A stretch of 64,000 nucleotides of DNA, from NCBI GenBank assembly GCA_951230915.1, contig OX579634.1, positions 55,875,570 to 55,939,569 of the forward strand, read 5' to 3'. The position numbers and the translations under genes were made by a program. This document shows, in pieces, positions 43,801 to 56,749 of the stretch (positions within the stretch are counted from its first letter, which is position 1; every line of letters starts with the position of its first letter). The notes under the pieces are model-generated. The model was given only the letters and a program-made list of their open reading frames with translations, searched no databases and was not told where the DNA came from. This DNA comes from Antitrichia curtipendula. Its lineage: Eukaryota; Streptophyta; Bryopsida; Hypnales; Leucodontaceae.

Positions 43801-46800
43801 AGCATTCTAACATCCATAATATTTTTGCTATGAAGTTAGAAATATGAAAAAACTCAGATCAAGAAGTGCGCATGGAATCTCCAGAGTAAACAGAATGAAT
43901 AAGGTTGCATACCACAGACGAAAGGGATGAATCAACTAGTGCAAACTCTTCAAGGGATTGGCAGATAGCAGTGCGATTGCCTTGCATTGAAATTGACGCT
44001 AGCAAGGGAGCCAGGGCTGGAAGACATTTGTCGACACTCTGAACGTCCAATGCTGGGGCCAGACCCCTGAGAATATGGAGAACCTCCATGACGACATCTG
44101 CACCCTCAAACAGGAAAGTGACCCTTTAATATCGACAGGACACTTCAGAGTAAGCATTAAACGACCTTCAGGAAGGTAAGGAAGAAATAAAAGAAGAGAG
44201 TGTGAGCTCTAGTTTCATGGCTAAAGGGAATGAAAACAAGAGGCAGCAGCAGGAAGAGAAAACAGTAATACTAAACTAGGGATTGCCATCATATATAGTC
44301 TAACCTAGATCCATCCGCTTCTTTGCCTTCAAGAAAGGAAGTAACACATCCACCAATTTTGCTGTCTCCTGCTTGTCTTTGACATAATGACTGAGACGAC
44401 TCAGTATTCTAAGTTCGCGTTTCACGGAAAATGCTGCCTTCTTACCCCTGGAAATACAAGGATCGGACCATTCAGTAGTATTGGCCTATAAACTCTTAAA
44501 GCTTACAGATACGCAGGATATAGAGCAGGATAGATGTGCTTTCTGAATAAGAAACCAAAGTCAAGCTTTCAGTGGAACAATCTAATCAAACTCTTTCAAG
44601 GTCTAACAGAATTCGTGAAATAAAAAACGGTATGGTTCTTACTTGATTTTCTCCCGCCTGATCGTCAAGAGATCGTGAACCCTGGCAAGCAGAACCTCCA
44701 GATGAGGTAATAGTACTGTTTTCACTACCTCTTTGCCATCTTCTCCATCTTCTTCCTCAAGATTCAGTAGACCCTCCACAAGACTAACAACTGCTGCTAT
44801 GACGACCGGTGTAGCTGTCCTGTAACTAAATACAGCAATGACATTCGGGACAAGAGTAAGGTCACGAGTAAGAAGAGGTGCCAAAACCACACTTTTCCCC
44901 ATCGATAGAAGGCAGGAGAAAACAGCCCCTGGAGAAGTGCTAGAATGATTCTCTGCAGCAAAATTTTGAATAGATGGCGAAATTGACTGAAAGAAGATAT
45001 CCCAATAAATAGGGTTATAGTCGAAGTCTTCAAACTTGCTCAATACTGTGGCAATTATCTTCAAGCAAAGTGTTCGCAGGTCATGACTGCCTCCGGGGTT
45101 AGTTTTCAGCTTGTCGGCCTCTACCTCATCCTCGTTCACATCTTCTGCATCCATGTCCTCGTCATCGACAACTTTGTCTGCAATCTCCATTAAAATTGTC
45201 GATGGATTTATATCGGAATCGCCAGTGCTAGTATCAACTTTCATGATTGCATTACTTGCTGGATCAGATTGAGTTTCACCGAGCTCCTGAACCGTTGATT
45301 TCTTCAAGGCCTTCAAATCCATATAATCAACTGATCTTGGATCCGCTGGTTCTGATTCCTCAATTCCAATCAAAGATACGTCACATGTTCCCGCTGTGCT
45401 TTCAAGAATCTTGAATACTAGACTAAGTAACGCGTGCAAATAGGGTCCTATTCTTTCCCTGCCAAAAATATCAAGGGAGTCCTTGACCATGTGCAAGAAC
45501 CCCATCTTCCGCTTATACTGCAGAGCTGCTACAGCGCCAAGATCAACCCAGTCAATGAAATTAGAAGTGACCTCTCCTTTCAAAACTGTAGTTTCCCATT
45601 TAGGCGTTGATCCCTCAAATACTTCTAACGCGACTCCAAAGAATGAAGCCTGCAGTGGCCTCAGCAGAAGCGAGAAAAGTGGAGCCAGCTCCTCGGTCTC
45701 TAATTGTGCCAAAAACTGGAGCACTGAATTCCTCTGAACACCTGCTCCAACCTGAATATAATGTAGAAAGTGAGTTAATAAACACTTCAACAAGTATTAA
45801 AGAATCAAAATTGCAATTTTTCGGTAATGTGGACGTAGCCAATCAGTCCAGTATTCAGTAACTCTGTTGCCTTACCTTTCCAGCAAATTTGCCACTGCGT
45901 TTCATAATCTTCGGATACAGAATGCGCAGTATCACTGATATCAATCCAGGCCGATGTTCTTCTTGAACTTGATGCGTCTCTTTTCCGATGGTCCATGTGA
46001 CAAGTTCTTCTCGGAGAGTCGAATATGATATAAGATTTTGCAGAGGTGTCACATGTGTTGTCAGAAAGCCGTCTTTCCAGTTGAGCAGACATTCAAGACT
46101 CAACGACTGAATTGATGGATCATTATCCATAAGAATCCTGCGCAATGTGATTTCGTTCAATAATGACATCATAAAAGAACCCCATCATTTAGTCAAGATA
46201 GAACAAAATATATGCAGCAAACCCGTACACGCTTAACATTCCTCAATTCTGCAAAAATCAACATCTCCAAAACAGAATAAATGCTACAACAATCCTCTCG
46301 CAACAAGGAACAGATGATGCTATGCCCATGAACTCTAATCAGATCATGATAAACGATTGTCCAATTCTCCGACTAGAAGATTCCTAAAGTACTAATTCTG
46401 CAGTTATGGCCAGATATGAGGATAGTAGAATTTTGCAATCACCAAATGTCCTCCATGATGACAAACAATAATTCACTGAGGTGGAGTTAAATTAAACAAA
46501 TCATCTTCAGGAATTGTGAGTGAACATTATTACAAGGGAACTACAGTAGACATTCACCTGTTCAATAAGATTTCCTTCACAAGTGCCCCTTTGTAGAATG
46601 CACGTGCATTCTTCATTTCTTTCAGCAATGTTAGCCATTCTTTCAGGGCTTTCTTCCAATCTTTGCCGCTCCCTCCCTTAACCGAAGCAGAGGAATCACT
46701 GCAACAAGCAACAAGCAACAAGCATACGGTGAATCCCAAGAAGAAAATTAGCCTCACGTGCACAAACGACATGAAGTATCGAGTAATGATAGTCACAGCT

Positions 46801-49800
46801 CAAGCAACCAAAGGAGTGAAACATAAAATATTTACAGCACTCACTTTCTACAAGTCCGAAACAATATCCAAACAGAAATTTCAAAAAAGGGAAGAAGACT
46901 ACCTGTCCTCATCAGTTTGACCAACGAATGCAAGAAAAAGAGGAAGAAGCTGCCTGGACTTCGCTTCTGCAAACTTCGGAAGTTTTTGAATGGTGCGAAG
47001 GAGCAAAGTCAAAAGAGTAGCAGTAGCAGTGCTCTCAGTCTTCTCAGATAATCGAGAATCCAACCTTCCTTGAGAATCTGTCACAAAACCAAAAGCCGTT
47101 TTAGTAAATATCTGACCTCTAAAAGTTATTGCCACCCCACAAGGATAAAAGAAACGTTGTTAAGAGAGTTTTGCTGGTAGGTTACGCTGAAGATAGTTAT
47201 AATAAATGCATAGCTTATTACCTAAACATGGGTTGCAAAAAGAGAATCCACAAGAACGGTAGCAAACATAATAATAGGTTCTATAAACTGTTGAGGCAAG
47301 GAGAATATATTTGATCACTTCCACGCATAAATCTTTCACGAATTATTTACTTTACACAGCATCCGTTCATTTTGCGACTATCCTCAGTTCAACAAAATAG
47401 CACATAACTGCTCGATTCAAAAGAAAGAAGAAAAACACACTTCCCTCTCTTCATCTGACTACACCATGGCCAAATTCCTGGGAGGCTTAATGCACTATAC
47501 GTCGCTTGTACAAACCACTAGCTGAAGTTAAGTCATAGCTTCGTACGCTGCAAATTGCTGGTTAGGAGGAGCAAGGCAGGGCAAATGACTCATTCACATC
47601 ACAAGCAAGGAATGTTGCCTGCGCTTTGTAAAGAAAATCACCTGCTGGAATGGTTTCCTTGCCTTCTGCATCATCGTCTCTCTTAAGTGATTTAAGAACT
47701 GGTTGCGATAAAAAGTCTTCCTGAAAATCCTGTAAGTAGGCTGTCAAGACACCCCAAGCAGTGGCACCCACCGAATCCACCAAAGCAGATAGACATTCCA
47801 TAGCCGGATCCCACAGCACCGAAAATCGATTACACAACACCCCAACCATCGCATGAACAAGTGGGACTACATAAGCACCCGGAATTCGCCCAGCAGAAAC
47901 ATCCACTTGGATGTGAGTAACTATCAGATTACTTTGTCTGCAATTTTCAAGTACCAAGGGAGCGGTCTCTATGGATAGCATCTGCTGTACCAACTGCGCA
48001 AAACACAGCCAAGGAAAACAATCATACTCAATGAACTTGCCGGCCTAGTAAGTATCCTATCACACACTAACTACAAATAAGAGGATCTAAGACTCAATAT
48101 GAGCAAATCCAATCAGGGTAAAAAAATGAAACTCAGATCAGAAGGACCTCGACGTCTTTCACAACCAGGGACAGAAACTTAACGACAAATACAGTACCAA
48201 GTAATGATTGTCATCGTACATGCAATGTGAGTAAAAAATTGTACCTTACTAGTCTGGTTCATCTCTTTCTCATTTGACAAACCGTTACTTCGTTTTTGTC
48301 GTTTAGGGTCGTTCTGAAAACCGTCTTTGTGCAAGTCAGAAAGAGGCTCGAAGTGATTCAAAACTCTTAGTGTAGCAATTCGAAGTGTCTTCTCAGGAGA
48401 TCCCAGATTTCCACTTGCAAGTGCGAGAAATTGGAGCGCAGCAGGAGCACTGAGCTCCGCAGGATATTCTCTAAGGCGACAGTCCGTTTGAAAAGACCTT
48501 TTGTAAAACATGCACAGAAGCAAAGGCAATAGTAAGTCCTAGAAAGATGACTTCTATCATGAACATCTGACAAATGTGCACACTCGATTCTGAGCTGAAC
48601 ATGATGTGAGCACTAGGATCATACGAAACAATCACTTGTGGAGAAAACAAGGAAAAATTCACATCTCAGATCTGGCCACATTCAGAACACCGTACACAGC
48701 TTATTGAAAATTGATACTTACACGATACATCCATGATACGTGTACATCAGCCATCACTTCATTCACAAGACTAAAAATTTCAATAAACCTCGACTCAAAC
48801 ATCCAAGTTAGTCGGTGGCCTAAGAGATGATTACCCAAAAGAAGCGTCCAAGTAATCAGCAACAGCTTTCAAGATAGGTCCCGATTGTATGTGTCGGTTT
48901 GCGAATCCAAGAAAAGTAATTGCACACTCTTTCATACTCGTCAAAGCGGGTGCCTTCTGCAGAACTTCTGTGTGAGCAGACAAAGCTGCTCCAAGTAGAG
49001 TCTCTAACAGTTTCTTCCCGTCTCCACTAGTTAGCATGAAATCCTCTATCTCGCCTGCAAGAGCATTTCATAGTAGTCAGCAGGTTGGTTTGTCAACAAT
49101 CCTATCAAAGATCCTCTAATGTCGCCAACCTAGTCAAAGTTGATTCCTTAATTTTCATACAAACAGGTAGATGCTTAACCTTTCTAGCAGACCCAAATGA
49201 TTCTGTACAACTAATGTAGCTGTAGACTCATAAATTGCATAAGGTTGTGGTATCATTAGATATAAGAAAGCATTCAGATGTCCCAATAATTTAACAATAG
49301 GCAAAAATCCAAAATATCAACCCGGGAGCAACCTGTATCATACGCTGTTATGTATTCTTCAAGAACCACTGCAAATTCCCAGGCTCGTTCCGAGTGGTCG
49401 GCACCAGAGGCCACAACGTGCGGAAAACAATGGAGTGCCATCCACACAGATGCAAGCTCGTACTTTAGAAAAGCCTCTGACTTGGCTGTTTCTTTGCCCT
49501 TTGGCAAAGATGCCCTCACCGATGTCGTTGACTCTTCAATGACCTTAATAATAAAGGTGATGATCTCCGTGCTATCCGGGACATGCTTTATCAAGAACGC
49601 ATTGCTTCCTGAGGGCTCCATCTTTAGGCATAAATCTAGCACCAAAGGAAGCGCTTCTGAGCTATTTTCTTTAATCAAGCCGCAGAGAGCCCTGAAAACA
49701 AAAAGAAGGAATCATGAACTCACAAGTACATCACGTGTTAAGCAGTTTTCAACATCACAAGCTAGATTTCGTGATGTCAGTTAAGAAAGATACATACGCC

Positions 49801-52800
49801 CTTTCACACTCACAGAGGACAACAAATTTGTACATCAGGACTTTCTTAGATGCTTTCCAAGATCTAAAATAGAAGGAGAAGCAAAGAACTTGGCGCAGAA
49901 GGACTTTAAAAGAGGAACAGGCGCACAGAAAATGCTCACGAAATAAGCATGAACTCTCGAAAGCTCAAACGACGCCAACACGGTTTTAGAAGTGCAGAAA
50001 TAGATTAAACACGCAATACTTAGAGATGGAATCGCATATAGAAAGAAGTATCAAACCTCAATAAATAAGGAACAAATGGCCGCACCAAGTCATAGTCCTG
50101 CTCAATGATGCCTCTTAAGAAGGGCAGAAGACTGAACATTCCACAAACAGGATGAATCAAAATTTGAAATAGCCATTAAAACTCAAGAGAGAATAACCAC
50201 AACGATCCTGACCAGACAACGGTCTTTGAATGACTGATCAAAACTCTTGTTCTATTTTCTAATAATGTTGGGGCTCATATCAGGCTTGCACTAGATATGG
50301 TTTCACCAGCATAACAAAAGCGTACCTAGAACTCTTCTGACATGTGAAAGCCATAGCCCAAGTTGGCGCAGTCTTGGCTATAGTTGCTGGACCAAAGCTT
50401 GCACCTGCTTGTCGTCCATGGCTCTTGACTAGAGCCAGCAGTAGTCTCAGGACCTCAGAACACAGAGTTCCTGCAGAGTCTCCTCCTGCCTTTGCAGATT
50501 CCAAAATTGATCCCTCGTTCACTAAAATAAATTGCGGTTGCAGACAACTTGTGGCGATCTCAAAAAGTGGCTTGTAATCTGCACAGAATGCAACAATATC
50601 CATTAATCAGCTCCAGTCAGACCAAATATCAATGCGGGTCAGGGCAACTCCTGTTGCTAAATAACTCATCCATCTGATCGCTCAGTCTCATTCAGCAGAT
50701 TCAAAATATTTAAGCATACAGAAGTTCTCCAAAAGGTGCACTCACCTTTAACGCGTGTTCCTTTGCGATACTCAAGAACGACATTAAGCAGGGAAAGACA
50801 CGCAGCCAGGTGCAACTGCACATCTTCTTTGGAATGTATACTCGTGTCTGGCGACGTAGGAGAAGTTTCATGACCACCATTAGCACCATTCGCAATAAGC
50901 TTACCACCTTCAGAAGATGCTAAATTAGCATGATTAGCATTCCCATTCATTAAACTGGAAGAAACTATCGGGCGAGCATTATGACCACTCTGGCTGATCA
51001 AAGCCATTTTGTCTAATTCTTGCATTATTTCTTCGCGAAGGCAGGTCCACAGAAGCTCTAACTTTTCCCGTTGTACGTCTTCAATTATCCGGCTCAGAGT
51101 TTCCGTCACCAAGGTGAGAGCAACAGACCTCCCCTCTGAAACCAAACACAACAAAAGGCCATTAGCTTATGATAAGGTGTACCATTAAGCAATGAGGGGC
51201 AGAAACGGAGCGGTCATGACTGAAACGGAAGGAATCCAAAGCTCAACCCAGTACTACATTAGGTTGAAGTCAGTCCTGAACATCCACATTAGTAAACAAG
51301 AAAACGAAACCCACCCATATACGACAAGCTTTACCTGATACTCGACAAACTCATCCAAACCTCTTACACGCAATAGCTTTTGTTTAATTCACTTTGAAAA
51401 AGTCAAGGACACGAGCTTCTAATATCTCACACACCTGAAGTTCTGTTCGTCACCCCAGAGAGTATAGAGCGATCGAGCAAAAGTCTCAACAGGGGCTCCG
51501 CACGAGAGTGCAGACCAAAAGAAGGACCTCTGAGTGTGTAACAGAAAAGAGCAGCGCATCCCGATATCTTTGCCTCACCGGGATCTGTTTCAGCTTCCGC
51601 AACTATCCTACGAACTCCTGCAATTCGTGAAAGACAAAGTTTAGCAGGCTCCAGAAATCGTTAGCGTGTTCCGAAATAGACAAATCCACGCATTGAGGCG
51701 CAACACCAACTGAACCAAAGACTGGGAATGGCAATCGTCTTCTTTGGAATTTGACTAGAATGACTTGCCACTGATACTCGTTAAACTATTGGCTCCATCA
51801 GAGATGTTCTGGACGCGATACCTTTGATTAATTGTTTCATAGAGGCATTTCGGAGCAAAAATGAGATGGCCTCAGCTGCAAATTCTTGCACGTAGGCTTT
51901 GGGATAATAACGTAGCCCTTTCGTCACCCTGACAACACCAGAGGTACGAACCAAGTTAAAAGCAGTAAAATCAGCGCGCGGAACTACTTTCCAGAATCGA
52001 AGACGAAAAACGCATTACATCCAGCGTCAACTTCTTAAATACTACCTTCTGATACATACTGTTCCGTCAGAAATCCTTCGAAGTTTCCGTAACCTCCAAG
52101 GTCAAAGACACAACAAAGTACACATTGAGCCAAGATAATGCACTTACTTCAGAGCAAGTGGGATGTCGTTTGTGAGAAGTTTGCTTAGATACTTGATGAC
52201 ATAGGAAATGGAAGTGAATATCTGTTTATCACACAATCCCAGAATTGGACTTAAAACCAGCTCTCATGCAACGGAAGCAGAATACAAAAATAACAAGTGC
52301 ACGAAACGAATTACCATCTCCAAACTTCTGAGGGCAGAGACAGTGAATTTCTTCAGTCGAAAATATTGCTTTCAAGCTCCTCATTCCTCAATAAAGAGTA
52401 AAACACTAAAGCTATCGATAATACTGAAGCACACACCTGTTCAATGAGATCTGGATCGCGATCTGCCCCTTCTTTCAATACGCCCACGCACGCATCCAAA
52501 AACCGCGGAATAAAACTGCAAATTCGATTCCGTCGCACCCCAGCCACCATCACAGCAATGCAACTCAAAACTATTAAAGACCGCAAAACTCTTTCTGTTC
52601 GAGATTAAATATATCCCGGCATCAAGGTCACATTCCAGACGCCAAATCATAGTATCAATGCCACGAGCTGCACTAACCGAAAGGTACGTGCAAGGGTGTA
52701 AATAGGTCTTCTCCGATTGACATTAATCAAACGCATCTCAAGGCATTCAAAACAGGAACGCTGCACAAATGCTTGAAGGATTCAGAAGACACTTACGGTA

Positions 52801-53540
52801 CGAAATCTTCTCTTAAGTCGCGAGACAGAAGCGCAATTAAGCTGCATAAACAAACACACCCAATCATACACGAATTAGTCTCAACAATAGGACAGGTATC
52901 GATAATTATCTGTTTCCTCTCATTTCTCTTCTCATTCCACCAAGCAGACTCAGCTCCTTTCAAGCCTAAGAGCATAGCGGCCTAGAAACACAACCCCGAC
53001 TCAAAAGCAAGGACGTTGTACGCACCTCATGATCGGTTCCAATGAAAGAGCGGAACTCATGTGCACGCGAGTCAACAAGCAATCCATCACCGTCTCTTTG
53101 TGAAATAAAAGCTGCGGTAGTGTCTGCACCACCGGCAGCAGCTGCTGATACACATCGTTGAAATCTGCAGCACTGTTTAACTCCTGCAAGCGTTTCCAAG
53201 CCCTAAAACGTCAGCTAAATCTCAGCTCAGAATCTCCACACTAACAACAGCGATATCGATTGCCCGAAGCGTCTGGAGAAATGTATCTCGAATTGGCGTG
53301 ATTGATTGCGCGGTGAGCAATTGGAAACTATATATTCCTTACCCTCCATTGGACGAGATTCTCGTGGAAAAATGAAGAGCCCTCAGTAGGCTGAAACTTC
53401 ACGGGGGCGAGACTGCGGAACACATCGACGTCGACTTCTTCGACGCGAGTGGCGAAATTCTTGAACACGAAGCGCTTTGCGCCAGGGCCTTTATTGAGAC
53501 TCTTGAGAGGGCGCTGCTGCTGATGCTGCTTGGACGCCAT
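37900..53540 (-). CDS. UTP20: UTP20, small-subunit processome component (DRIM)
   Basis: A HEAT-repeat nucleolar scaffold of the U3 snoRNP / small-subunit processome, needed for 18S rRNA maturation. ATG at 53540 (MASKQHQQQRPLK). Exons 1-8: 53540-53343, 53183-53026, 52841-52797, 52515-52437, 52221-52148, 51928-51822, 51617-51435, 51135-50746. The rest, approximately: 50600-50330, 50150-50057, 49860-49800, 49690-49330, 49050-48831, 48500-48245, 47993-47640, 47080-46905, 46700-46558, 46140-45880, 45752-44640, 44455-44305, 44100-43912, 43604-43132, 42800-42670, 42500-42430, 42300-40453, 40172-39893, 39724-39505, 39398-39232, 39055-38640, 38500-38370, 38160-37900. Junctions follow GT/AG. The N terminus (KRFVFKNFA, EGSSFF, QWR/ELNSAADF) and the basic end (DLREKRKRAQKL) match UTP20. 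The total of roughly 2900 codons is near the family's 2500-2800. No stop was found within the exons; it is probably functional. Confidence 0.9.
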
Positions 53541-53579
53541 CGCTAACGATCCTACATCCTCAGGCAACTAGGAAACCTA

Positions 53580-53588
53580 AAACCCTAA
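53580..53588. promoter_or_regulatory. Telo-box in the UTP20 leader/promoter
   Basis: AAACCCTAA, about 40 bp upstream of the UTP20 ATG (reads TTAGGGTTT on the gene strand). Telo-boxes are established promoter elements of plant ribosome-biogenesis and translation genes. A second copy lies at 54917-54925, at the far side of the duplicated segment. Confidence 0.65.
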
Positions 53589-54907
53589 GCATTACATCCA
53601 GCGTCAACTTCTTAAATACTACCTTCTGATACATACTGTTCCGTCAGAAATCCTTCGAAGTTTCCGTAACCTCCAAGGTCAAAGACACAACAAAGTACAC
53701 ATTGAGCCAAGATAATGCACTTACTTCAGAGCAAGTGGGATGTCGTTTGTGAGAAGTTTGCTTAGATACTTGATGACATAGGAAATGGAAGTGAATATCT
53801 GTTTATCACACAATCCCAGAATTGGACTTAAAACCAGCTCTCATGCAACGGAAGCAGAATACAAAAATAACAAGTGCACGAAACGAATTACCATCTCCAA
53901 ACTTCTGAGGGCAGAGACAGTGAATTTCTTCAGTCGAAAATATTGCTTTCAAGCTCCTCATTCCTCAATAAAGAGTAAAACACTAAAGCTATCGATAATA
54001 CTGAAGCACACACCTGTTCAATGAGATCTGGATCGCGATCTGCCCCTTCTTTCAATACGCCCACGCACGCATCCAAAAACCGCGGAATAAAACTGCAAAT
54101 TCGATTCCGTCGCACCCCAGCCACCATCACAGCAATGCAACTCAAAACTATTAAAGACCGCAAAACTCTTTCTGTTCGAGATTAAATATATCCCGGCATC
54201 AAGGTCACATTCCAGACGCCAAATCATAGTATCAATGCCACGAGCTGCACTAACCGAAAGGTACGTGCAAGGGTGTAAATAGGTCTTCTCCGATTGACAT
54301 TAATCAAACGCATCTCAAGGCATTCAAAACAGGAACGCTGCACAAATGCTTGAAGGATTCAGAAGACACTTACGGTACGAAATCTTCTCTTAAGTCGCGA
54401 GACAGAAGCGCAATTAAGCTGCATAAACAAACACACCCAATCATACACGAATTAGTCTCAACAATAGGACAGGTATCGATAATTATCTGTTTCCTCTCAT
54501 TTCTCTTCTCATTCCACCAAGCAGACTCAGCTCCTTTCAAGCCTAAGAGCATAGCGGCCTAGAAACACAACCCCGACTCAAAAGCAAGGACGTTGTACGC
54601 ACCTCATGATCGGTTCCAATGAAAGAGCGGAACTCATGTGCACGCGAGTCAACAAGCAATCCATCACCGTCTCTTTGTGAAATAAAAGCTGCGGTAGTGT
54701 CTGCACCACCGGCAGCAGCTGCTGATACACATCGTTGAAATCTGCAGCACTGTTTAACTCCTGCAAGCGTTTCCAAGCCCTAAAACGTCAGCTAAATCTC
54801 AGCTCAGAATCTCCACACTAACAACAGCGATATCGATTGCCCGAAGCGTCTGGAGAAATGTATCTCGAATTGGCGTGATTGATTGCGCGGTGAGCAATTG
54901 GAAACTA
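53589..54907 (-). repeat. Copy of UTP20 exons 2-5 inserted upstream of exon 1
   Basis: Positions 53589-54907 repeat 52012-53330 at a constant offset of 1577 bp, and the translated frames are identical throughout. It contains exons 2, 3, 4 and 5 with their introns but not exon 1. The copy is followed by the same CTAGGAAACCTAAAACCC leader that follows exon 1 at 53568-53590. A tandem duplication of exons 1-5 plus leader, followed by loss of exon 1 from the outer copy through an AACTA microhomology, would explain it. An assembly artefact is the alternative. Confidence 0.9.
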
Positions 54908-54944
54908 GGAAACCTAAAACCCTAAGCCCTTAAACCCCTTTCAC

Positions 54945-55145
54945 ACTCGGGCCGACCCTCGGCACTAAGTCCCCGTCAGTTTTGGGGGAAACGCCCCTGC
55001 CCGCTGCCCACCCCCGAAGCTGCCACCTCCTGCCCAAAACTCAAACATGAGTACCTGACCGCCCGGCCCAGGCCATACCCGCTCCCCCCCAGCTGACACG
55101 GTTCTCAGCACCGGCTCTCCGACGTCGCAACTCCGACGCAGGCTC
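54945..55145 (+). repeat. Left MULE terminal inverted repeat
   Basis: GC-rich segment complementary to 63355-63565. At its inner edge (about 55180) a CCTCACAG/GTATGTTT junction looks like a splice donor of a leader exon, consistent with the repeat acting as promoter for the first ORF. Confidence 0.75.
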
Positions 55146-55767
55146 AGACGCTCCGACGTCGCAGCTCCTTCCTCACAGGTATGTTTTTGTTTGTGTATGT
55201 TTCTGCAGGTATGTTTTTGTTTTGTTTGTGTATGTGTTATGTAAAAGTTGAAATTTTGATCTTTGCTTTGTTAGGTTGGGATTGTAATCTTTTTTTTGTT
55301 AGGTTGTAATTTTGTGTCTATCATTGAAACAAATACAATTTCTTGTGGCAATGTGGGTGGTGTTAAATTTTACTTGCATTTTTTATCAACATAGAAGTTA
55401 GTATTTTGAGTCCTCTATCCTTAAACAAAGGATGGTGCTCTATCCTTAAGCAAAGGATGGTTTATAGTATTTAGTTGGAATTGGAGGATTTAGGGTTTAG
55501 GGCTTAAACCCTACATGTTGATGTTGTATTCAATTGTTGTTCAATTGACATGAACTATAGGTTTAGGTAGCATGCAATTTATAGTTTAGTAGTTCTTTGA
55601 GCTTGAAGTAATGTTGTTTTCTAATTTCTACAAGTTTTTTAGAGTTTATTAATCTTCAAGTGTAGGATTTAGATGCATTGTGTTCTTGAGAACATTTGGA
55701 ATATTTTTTTCGTTGCTTCTTAGTGCATGTGACATTTGTGTGATGATTAGGTTTCATTCAAGTTATT

Positions 55768-56748
55768 ATGGCTCCAAAGAGGAAGAGTGTTTGGAAAAGA
55801 GATGAGAGTGCCAAAGAAGCAAGAAGGGCTAGAAGTAAGAGAGAGAATGAAAAAAATGCAGAAGCAAACGCTAAGAGAAGGATTGAAGACAATGTTCAAT
55901 CCAAATTTGAGAGGGAAAGGGCATCCATTTCTCCTCCCATGGCCATGAGTGAGGATGTGAAATCCTCTCCACTAGTGAAGGCCATGGAGAGGGGATTTCT
56001 TGATGATTTGAAAGTCTTTCGTATGAAAGACTACAAATTTGTAGTTCCAATTCTTCAAAACTCCTCCCATGTGTATGTGACTTACATCATTCATGCATTG
56101 CGAGCGTATTTCGACAACACTACAAGTGATGCGATAGAAAAAGGAAAAGCGGAAAGAGTTATGAGTTTCTTTGAAGGTAAAATTCTATTCTTCATATTTT
56201 GTTTTGTTTTCAAATGACATAAGATTGACTTATTGCAAATATGTTGTTATAGGTGTCTCCTTCTTCTAGTTTATTTTCTTGATTTTGGCATACTTTTCAT
56301 GTGAATTACCTCCATTTCATTCTCATTGCTTATTTCTCTTTTCAATGTGGAATTTTGTAGATGATGATGATGATGATGATGATTGGGAGCACTTTGAAAA
56401 TGAAAGGGCATCTCATTTAATTCACCTCCTTCAACTAACGGCTTCTATTACGGAAAGAAGTTGTGAGAAGATGAAAAATTGTGGAAAGAAGATTGGAAAA
56501 CAAAGAGGATGGGGAAGTGGAAACTTCTACATCCTCTTAAAACAAAAGAAATGCAAGATCGAATGAAGATGAAAGCTACGGAAAACACAATTATTGAAGA
56601 AGAAGAGCCTCCAAGAAAACAAGCAAGAGCTTCAACTTCATCAAGAGCTAGAAGCATTAGGAAGGGTAAGTTGGAGGCCAAGCCTACATCTCCAAACCAA
56701 GGTGTAGGGAGAGACAAAGGAAAGGGTAGAGGTAGAGGTAAGAGATAG
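55768..56748 (+). pseudogene. MULE accessory ORF, two exons, frameshifted
   Basis: Exon 1 runs from the ATG at 55768 to 56176 (lysine/arginine-rich start MAPKRKSVWKRDESAK, then helical). The donor GTAAAA is followed by an acceptor TTTTGTAG ending at 56360. Splicing joins the frame into a run of eight aspartates encoded by a (GAT)8 repeat, then WEHFENERASHLIHLLQL. This frame stops at 56564, while an adjacent frame continues to 56748 with an acidic stretch and a basic tail (KGKGRGRGKR) that looks like the original C terminus, so a frameshift is likely near 56450-56560. No family recognised. Its place beside the transposase resembles the second gene of MuDR-type elements, but I see no sequence similarity to claim. 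Confidence 0.5.
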
Positions 56749-56749
56749 G

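Noticed and set aside
52208..52447. Plus-strand frames repeated at 53785
   Set aside because: Antisense shadows of UTP20 introns and exons that recur because the segment is duplicated.
37900..53540. RRP12 as the identity of the long minus-strand gene
   Set aside because: The N-terminal order (RFVFKNFA, EGSSFF, QWRELN, LSRDL), the length of about 2900 codons and the basic C terminus fit UTP20; RRP12 is less than half as long.
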